Assembly: GCF_020379485.1 (NCBI RefSeq)
Contig: NW_026016906.1
Location: forward strand, 16,043-80,042
Source of the DNA: Brassica napus
Taxonomy: Eukaryota; Streptophyta; Magnoliopsida; Brassicales; Brassicaceae
Direction of reading: 5' to 3'
Length of the DNA: 64,000 bases
In this document: piece after piece, positions 56,901 to 64,000 of the stretch
Layout: the number at the start of each line of letters is the position of its first letter
Numbering within the stretch: position 1 is the first letter of the stretch
The notes under the pieces: model-generated
What the model was told of the DNA's origin: nothing
What the model saw: only the letters and a program-made list of their open reading frames with translations
Database searches by the model: none
Program-made: the position numbers and the translations under genes

Positions 56901-59900
56901 CCTAGTTGCATCCTGCACTAACATATGATGATGTTCAAAGAGGTTTGGAGCCTTTGTGCTCTCCGTTTATCAAGAAAATAATAATTTTATAGTGGTTATT
57001 CCATCGATTTAGGGGTATTATGAAGTTTTACTAAATTATTGATAAAAACAATTGAACGATGCTCATTTACCATGAAAAAGAGTTTAGCATACATTAATAA
57101 AATGTAGAATATGGTAGAAATTTTAAAACAACACTAAAGATTATAGGCTTCAGTATATAAAGTATTTACCAAAAACTCAATATTTTGTAGGGGTTAGCCC
57201 ATAGATTTTGAAAAATTTCAAAAAATATGACAATATTGTTTTAATGCCTAGTTGCATCCTGCACTAACATATGATGATGTTCAAAGAGGTTTGGAGCCTT
57301 TGTGCTCTCCGTTTATCAAGAAAATAATAATTTTATAGTGGTTATTCCATCGATTTAGGGGTATTATGAAGTTTTACTAAATTAATTGATAAAAACAATT
57401 GAACGATGCTCATTTACCATGAAAAAGAGTTTAGCATACATTAATACAAATGTAGAATATGGTAGAAATTTTAAAACAACACTAAAGATTATAGGCTTCA
57501 GTATATAAAGTATTTACCAAAAACTCAATATTTTGTAGGGGTTAGCCCATAGATTTTGAGAAAATTTCAAAAAATATGACAATATTGTTTTAATGCCTAG
57601 TTGCATCCTGCACTAACATATGATGATGTTCAAAGAGGTTTGGAGCCTTGTGCTCTCCGTTTATCAAGAAAATAATAATTTTATAGTGGTTATTCCATCG
57701 ATTTAGGGGGTATTATGAAGTTTTACAAACTTAATTGGTAAAAACAATTGAACGATGCTCATTTACCATGAAAAAGAGTTTAGCATACATTAATACAAAT
57801 GTAGAATATGGTAGAAATTTTAAACAACACTAAAGATTATAGGCTTCAGTATATAAAGTATTTACCAAAAACTCAATATTTTTGTAGGGGTTAGCCCATA
57901 GATTTTGAGAAAATTTCAAAAAATATGACAATATTGTTTTAATGCCTAGTTGCATCCTGCACTAACATATGATGATGTTCAAAGAGGTTTGGAGCCTTTG
58001 TGCTCTCCGTTTATCAAGAAAATAATAATTTTATAGTGGTTATTCCATCGATTTAGGGGGTATTATGAAGTTTTACTAAATTAATTGATAAAAACAATTG
58101 AACGATGCTCATTTACCATGAAAAAGAGTTTAGCATACATTAATACAAATGTAGAATATGGTAGAAATTTTAAAACAACACTAAAGATTATAGGCTTCAG
58201 TATATAAAGTATTTACCAAAAACTCAATATTTTTGTAGGGGGGTTAGCCCATAGATTTTGAGAAAATTTCAAAAAATATGACAATATTGTTTTAATGCCT
58301 AGTTGCATCCTGCACTAACATATGATGATGTTCAAAGAGGTTTGGAGCCTTTGTGCTCTCCGTTTATCAAGAAAATAATAATTTTATAGTGGTTATTCCA
58401 TCGATTTAGGGGGTATTATGAAGTTTTACTAAATTAATTGATAAAAACAATTGAACGATGCTCATTTACCATGAAAAAGAGTTTAGCATACATTAATACA
58501 AATGTAGAATATGGTAGAAATTTTAAAACAACACTAAAGATTATAGGCTTCAGTATATAAAGTATTTACCAAAAACTCAATATTTTTGTAGGGGTTAGCC
58601 CATAGATTTTGAGAAAATTTCAAAAAATATGACAATATTGTTTAATGCCTAGTTGCATCCTGCACTAACATATGATGATGTTCAAAGAGGTTTGGAGCCT
58701 TTGTGCTCTCCGTTTATCAAGAAAATAATAATTTTATAGTGGTTATTCCATCGATTTAGGGGGTATTATGAAGTTTTACTAAATTAATTGATAAAAAAAT
58801 TGAACGATGCTCATTTACCATGAAAAAGAGTTTAGCATACATTAATACAAATGTAGAATATGGTTGAAATTTTAAAACAACACTAAAGATTATAGGCTTC
58901 AGTATATAAAGTATTTACCAAAAACTCAATATTTTGTAGGGGTTAGCCCATAGATTTTGAGAAAATTTCAAAAAATATGACAATATTTTTTAATGCCTAG
59001 TTGCATCCTGCACTAACATATGATGATGTTCAAAGAGGTTTGGAGCTTTTGTGCTCTCAGTTTATCAAGAAAATAATAATTTTATAGTGGTTATTCCATC
59101 GATTTAGGGGTATTATGAAGTTTTACTAAATTAATTGATAAAAAAATTGAACGATGCTCATTTACCATGAAAAAGAGTTTAGCATACATTAATACAAATG
59201 TAGAATATGGTAGAAATTTTAAAACAACACTAAAGATTATAGGCTTCAGTATATAAAGTATTTACCAAAAACTCAATATTTTTATAGGGGTTAGCCCATA
59301 GATTTTGAGAAAATTTCAAAAAATATGACAATATTGTTTTAATGCCTAGTTGCATCCTGCACTAACATATTATAATGTTCAAAGAGGTTTGAGCCTTTGT
59401 GCTCTCCGTTTATCAAGAAAATAATAATTTTATAGTGGTTATTCCATCGATTTAGGGGGTATTATGAAGTTTTACTAAATTAATTGATAAAAACAATTGA
59501 ACGATGCTCATTTACCATGAAAAAGAGTTTAGCATACATTAATACAAATGTAGAATATGGTAGAAATTTTAAACAACACTAAAGATTATAGGCTTCAGTA
59601 TATAAAGTATTTACCAAAAACTCAATATTTTTGTAGGGGTTAGCCCATAGATTTTGAGAAAATTTCAAAAAATATGACAATATTGTTTTAATGCCTAGTT
59701 GCATCCTGCACTAACATATGATGATGTTCAAAGAGGTTTGGAGCCTTTGTGCTCTCCGTTTATCAAGAAAATAATAATTTATAGTGGTTATTCCATCGAT
59801 TTAGGGGTATTATGAAGTTTTACTAAATTAATTGATAAAAACAATTGAACGATGCTCATTTACCATGAAAAAGAGTTTAGCATACATTAATACAAATGTA

Positions 59901-62900
59901 GAATATGGTAGAAATTTTAAAACAACACTAAAGATTATAGGCTTCAGTATATAAAGTATTTACCAAAACTCAATTTTTTGTAGGGGTTAGCCCATAGATT
60001 TTGAGAAAATTTCAAAAAATATGACAATATTGTTTTAATGCCTAGTTGCATCCTGCACTAACATATGATGATGTTCAAAGAGGTTTGGAGCCTTTGTGCT
60101 CTCCGTTTATCAAGAAAATAATAATTTATAGTGGTTATTCCATCGATTTAGGGGGTATTATGAAGTTTTACTAAATTATTGATAAAAACAATTGAACGAT
60201 GCTCATTTACCATGAAAAAGAGTTTAGCATACATTAATACAAATGTAGAATATGGTAGAAATTTTTAAACAACACTAAAGATTATAGGCTTCAGTATATA
60301 AAGTATTTACCAAAAACTCAATATTTTTGTAGGGGTTAGCCCATAGATTTTGAGAAAATTTCAAAAATATGACAATATTGTTTTAATGCCTAGTTGCATC
60401 CTGCACTAACATATGATGATGTTCAAAGAGGTTTGGAGCCTTTGTGCTCTCCGTTTATCAAGAAAATAATAATTTTATAGTGGTTATTCCATCGATTTAG
60501 GGGGTATTATGAAGTTTTACTAAATTAATTGATAAAAACAATTGAACGATGCTCATTTACCATGAAAAGAGTTTAGCATACATTAATACAAATGTAGAAT
60601 ATGGTAGAAATTTTAAAACAACACTAAAGATTATAGGCTTCAGTATATAAAGTATTTACCAAAACTCAATATTTTTGTAGGGGTTAGCTTATAGATTTTG
60701 AGAAAATTTCAAAAAATATGACAATATTTTATTAATGTCTAGTTGCATCCTGCACTAACATATGATGATGTTCAAAGAGGTTTGGAGCCTTTGTGCTCTC
60801 CGTTTATCAAGAAAATAATAATTTTATAGTGGTTATTCCATCGATTTAGGGAGTATGATGAAGTTTTACTAAATTAATTGATAAAAACAATTCAACGATG
60901 CTCATTTACCATGAAAAAGAGTTTAGCATACATTAATACAAATGTAGAATATGGTAGAAATTTTAAAACAAAATTAAGATTATAGGCTTCAGTATATAAA
61001 GTATTTACCAAAAACTCAATATTTTTGTAGGGGTTAGCCCATAGATTTTGAGAAAATTTCAAAAAATATGACAATATTGTTTTAATGCCTAGTTGCATCC
61101 TGCACTAACATATGATGATGTTCAAAGAGGTTTGGAGCCTTTGTGCTCTCCGTTTCAAGAAAATAATAATTTTATAGTGGTTATTCCATCGATTTAGGGG
61201 GTATTATGAAGTTTTACTAAATTAATTGATAAAAAAATTGAACGATGCTCATTTACCATGAAAAAGAGTTTAGCATACATTAATACAAATGTAGAATATG
61301 GTAGAAATTTTAAAACAACACTAAAGATTATAGGCTTCAGTATATAAAGTATTTACCAAAAACTCAATATTTTTGTAGGGGTTAGCCCATAGATTTTGAG
61401 AAAATTTCAAAAAATATGACAATATTGTTTTAATGCCTAGTTGCATCCTGCACTAACATATGATGATGTTCAAAGAGGTTTGGAGCCTTTGTGCTCTCCG
61501 TTTATCAAGAAAATAATAATTTTTAGTGGTTATTCCATCGATTTAGGGGTATTATGAAGTTTTACTAAATTAATTGATAAAAACAATTGAACGATGCTCA
61601 TTTACCATGAAAAGAGTTTTAGCATACATTAATACAAATGTAGAATATGGTAGAAATTTTAAAACAACACTAAAGATTATAGGCTTCAGTATATAAAGTA
61701 TTTACCAAAACTCAATATTTTTGTAGGGGTTAGCCCATAGATTTTGAGAAAATTTCAAAAAATATGACAATATTGTTTTAATGCCTAGTTGCATCCTGCA
61801 CTAACATATGATGATGTTCAAAGAGGTTTGGAGCCTTTGTGCTCTCTCTGTTATCAAGAAAATAATAATTTTATAGTGGTTATTCCATCGATTTAGGGGT
61901 ATTATGAAGTTTTACTAAATTAATTGATAAAAACAATTGAACGATGCTCATTTACCATGAAAAGAGTTTAGCATACATTAATACAAATGTAGAATATGGT
62001 AGAAATTTTAAAACAACACTAAAGATTATAGGCTTCAGTATATAAAGTATTTACCAAAAACTCAATATTTTTGTAGGGGTTAGCCCATAGATTTTGAGAA
62101 AATTTCAAAAAATATGACAATATTTTTTAATGCCTAGTTGCATCCTGCACTAACATATGATGATGTTCAAAGAGGTTTGGAGCCTTTGTGCTCTCCGTTT
62201 ATCAAGAAAATAATAATTTTATAGTGGTTATTCCATCGATTTAGGGTATTATGAAGTTTTACTAAATTAATTGATAAACATTGAACGATGCTCATTTACC
62301 ATGAAAAAGAGTTTAGCATACATTAATACAAATGTAGAATATGGTAGAAATTTAAAACAACACTAAAGATTATAGGCTTCAGTATAAAAGTATTTACCAA
62401 AAACTCAATATTTTGTAGGGGTTAGCCCATAGATTTTGAGAAAATTTCAAAAATATGACAATATTGTTTTAAGGCCTAGTTGCATCCTGCACTAACATAT
62501 GATGATGTTCAAAGAGGTTTGGAGCCTTTGTGCTCTCCGTTTATCAAGAAAATAATAATTTTATAGTGGTTATTCCATCGATTTAGGGGGTATTATGAAG
62601 TTTTACTAATTAATTGATAAAAAATAAAACAATTGAACGATGCTCATTTACCATGAAAAAGAGTTTAGCATACATTAATACAAATGTAGAATATGGTAGA
62701 AATTTTAAAACAACACTAAAGATTATAGGCTTCAGTATATAAAGTATTTACCAAAAACTCATAATTTTTGTAGGGGTTAGCCCATAGATTTTGAGAAAAT
62801 TTCAAAAAATATGACAATATTGTTTAATACCTAGTTGCATCCTGCACTAACATATGATGATGTTCAAAGAGGTTTGGAGCCTTTGTGCTCTCCGTTTATC

Positions 62901-64000
62901 AAGAAAATAATAATTTTATAGTGGTTATTCCATCGATTTAGGGGTATTATGAAGTTTTACTAAATTAATTGATAAAAACAATTGAACGATGCTCATTTAC
63001 CATGAAAAAGAGTTTAGCATACATTAATACAAATGTAGAATATGGTAGAAATTTTAAAACAACACTAAAGATTATAGGCTTCAGTATATAAAGTATTTAC
63101 CAAAAACTCAATATTTTTGTAGGGGTTAGCCCATAGATTTTGAGAAAATTTCAAAAAATATGACAATATTGTTTTAATGCCTAGTTGCATCCTGCACTAA
63201 CATATGATGATGTTCAAAGAGGTTTGGAGCCTTTGTGCTCTCCGTTTATCAAGAAAATAATAATTTTATAGTGGTTATTCCATCGATTTAGGGGGTATTA
63301 TGAAGTTTTACAAATTAATTGATAAAAACATTGAACGATGCTCATTTACCATGAAAAAGAGTTTAGCATACATTAATACAAATGTAGAATATGGTAGAAA
63401 TTTTAAAACAACACTAAAGATTATAGGCTTCAGTATATAAACTATTTACCAAAACTCAATATTTTTGTAGGGGTTAGCCCATAGATTTTGAGAAAATTTC
63501 AAAAAATATGACAATATTGTTTTAATGCCTAGTTGCATCCTGCACTAACATATGATGATGTTCAAAGAGGTTTGGAGCCTTTGTGCTCTCCGTTTATCAA
63601 GAAAATAATAATTTATAGTGGTTATTCCATCGATTTAGGGGGTATTATGAAGTTTTACTAAATTAATTGATAAAAACAATTGAACGATGCTCATTTACCA
63701 TGAAAAAGAGTTTAGCATACATTAATACAAATGTAGAATATGGTAGAAATTTTAAACAACACTAAGATTATGGCTTCTATATAAAGTATTTACCAAAAAC
63801 TCAATATTTTGTAGGGGTTAGCCCATAGATTTTGAGAAAATTTCAAAAAATATGACAATATTGTTTTAATGCCTTTGTTCCGCATCCTGCACTAACATAT
63901 GATGATGTTCAAAGAGGTTGGAGCCTTTGTGCTCTCCGTTTATCAAGAAATAATAATTTATAGTGGTTATTCCATCGATTTAGGGGTATTAATGAAGTTA
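50932..64000. repeat. ~350-bp tandem satellite array (37 full copies plus a partial)
   Basis: A unit starting AGATTTTGAGAAAATTTC repeats head to tail with starts at 50932, 51283, 51613, 51964, 52314, 52666, 53018, 53367, 53714, 54055, 54405 and so on to 63827. Most periods are 346-353 bp; copy 2 is 330 because of a ~20-bp internal deletion. Copies are highly alike, with mostly single-base indels and a few shared variants. The unit is AT-rich, has no ORF and no obvious half-unit homology. The array runs off the right edge, so it is at least 13.07 kb. Its length class (~350 bp) is the same as known Brassica subtelomeric satellites, but I cannot confirm sequence identity. Confidence 0.97.

Noticed and set aside
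60892..61098. 68-codon ORF within the satellite
   Set aside because: It is open only in this copy because of point changes; other copies have stops.
50932..64000. CRISPR-like regular repeat
   Set aside because: The units are ~350 bp, contiguous and without unique spacers, in a plant genome; it is a satellite.

Overview
The window is plant nuclear DNA from the Brassicaceae, most likely Brassica or a close relative (Raphanus type). The genes have GT-AG introns and AT-rich spacers, and there are Stowaway, hAT and Helitron elements, SINE and LINE pieces, and a large ~350-bp satellite. The intact genes match, in order, what I recall of Arabidopsis chromosome 3 around At3g05590-At3g05790. Several Arabidopsis neighbours are missing or reduced to remnants, as expected of one fractionated subgenome of a mesohexaploid.

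Layout. 1-2200: spacer with a tRNA-derived SINE. 2364-3283 (+): ribosomal protein eL18, with site II and telo-box promoter motifs. 3772-6220 (-): type I pectin methylesterase with an inhibitor-like pro-region. 7529-9325: an (ACCGAAC)-rich hAT-like element, two near-tail-only retroposon insertions and a 707-bp foldback MITE with a telomere-like core. 10241-15568 (+): phospholipase D zeta 2, 16 coding exons, with two P1BS motifs upstream. 16208-18197 (-): clade E PP2C phosphatase. 19972-21709: non-autonomous Helitron. 22779-23165: 5'-truncated LINE end. 25626-25789 and 31237-31400 (+): two nearly identical U1 snRNA genes with full plant snRNA promoters, flanking 26388-27881 (-), NF-YA2, which has a miR169 site and a leader uORF. 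32202-34304 (+): Qa-SNARE SYP43. 36289-36951 (+): DUF3511 protein. 37679-38063 and 39596-39974 (+): tandem defensin-like genes. 42126-42278 (+): relic first exon of a RecQ helicase. 42726-43298 (-): PMEI-domain protein. 44426-45607 (+) and 46571-48980 (-): two convergent, damaged Lon protease copies. 50932-64000: 37 complete and one partial copies of a ~350-bp satellite, running off the right edge.

The genes are independent nuclear units, not an operon. Shared themes are cell-wall pectin modification (PME, PMEI), phosphate and lipid signalling (PLD zeta 2), trans-Golgi trafficking (SYP43), growth and stress signalling (PP2C, NF-YA2), splicing (U1) and translation (eL18). The points most worth a second look are the U1 pair, the near-tail-only retroposon insertions, the decay of the Lon pair with an inverted-repeat element where the ATP-binding exons should be, the RecQ relic, and the satellite array. 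All gene identities come from reading translations against remembered family sequences; no database search was run.
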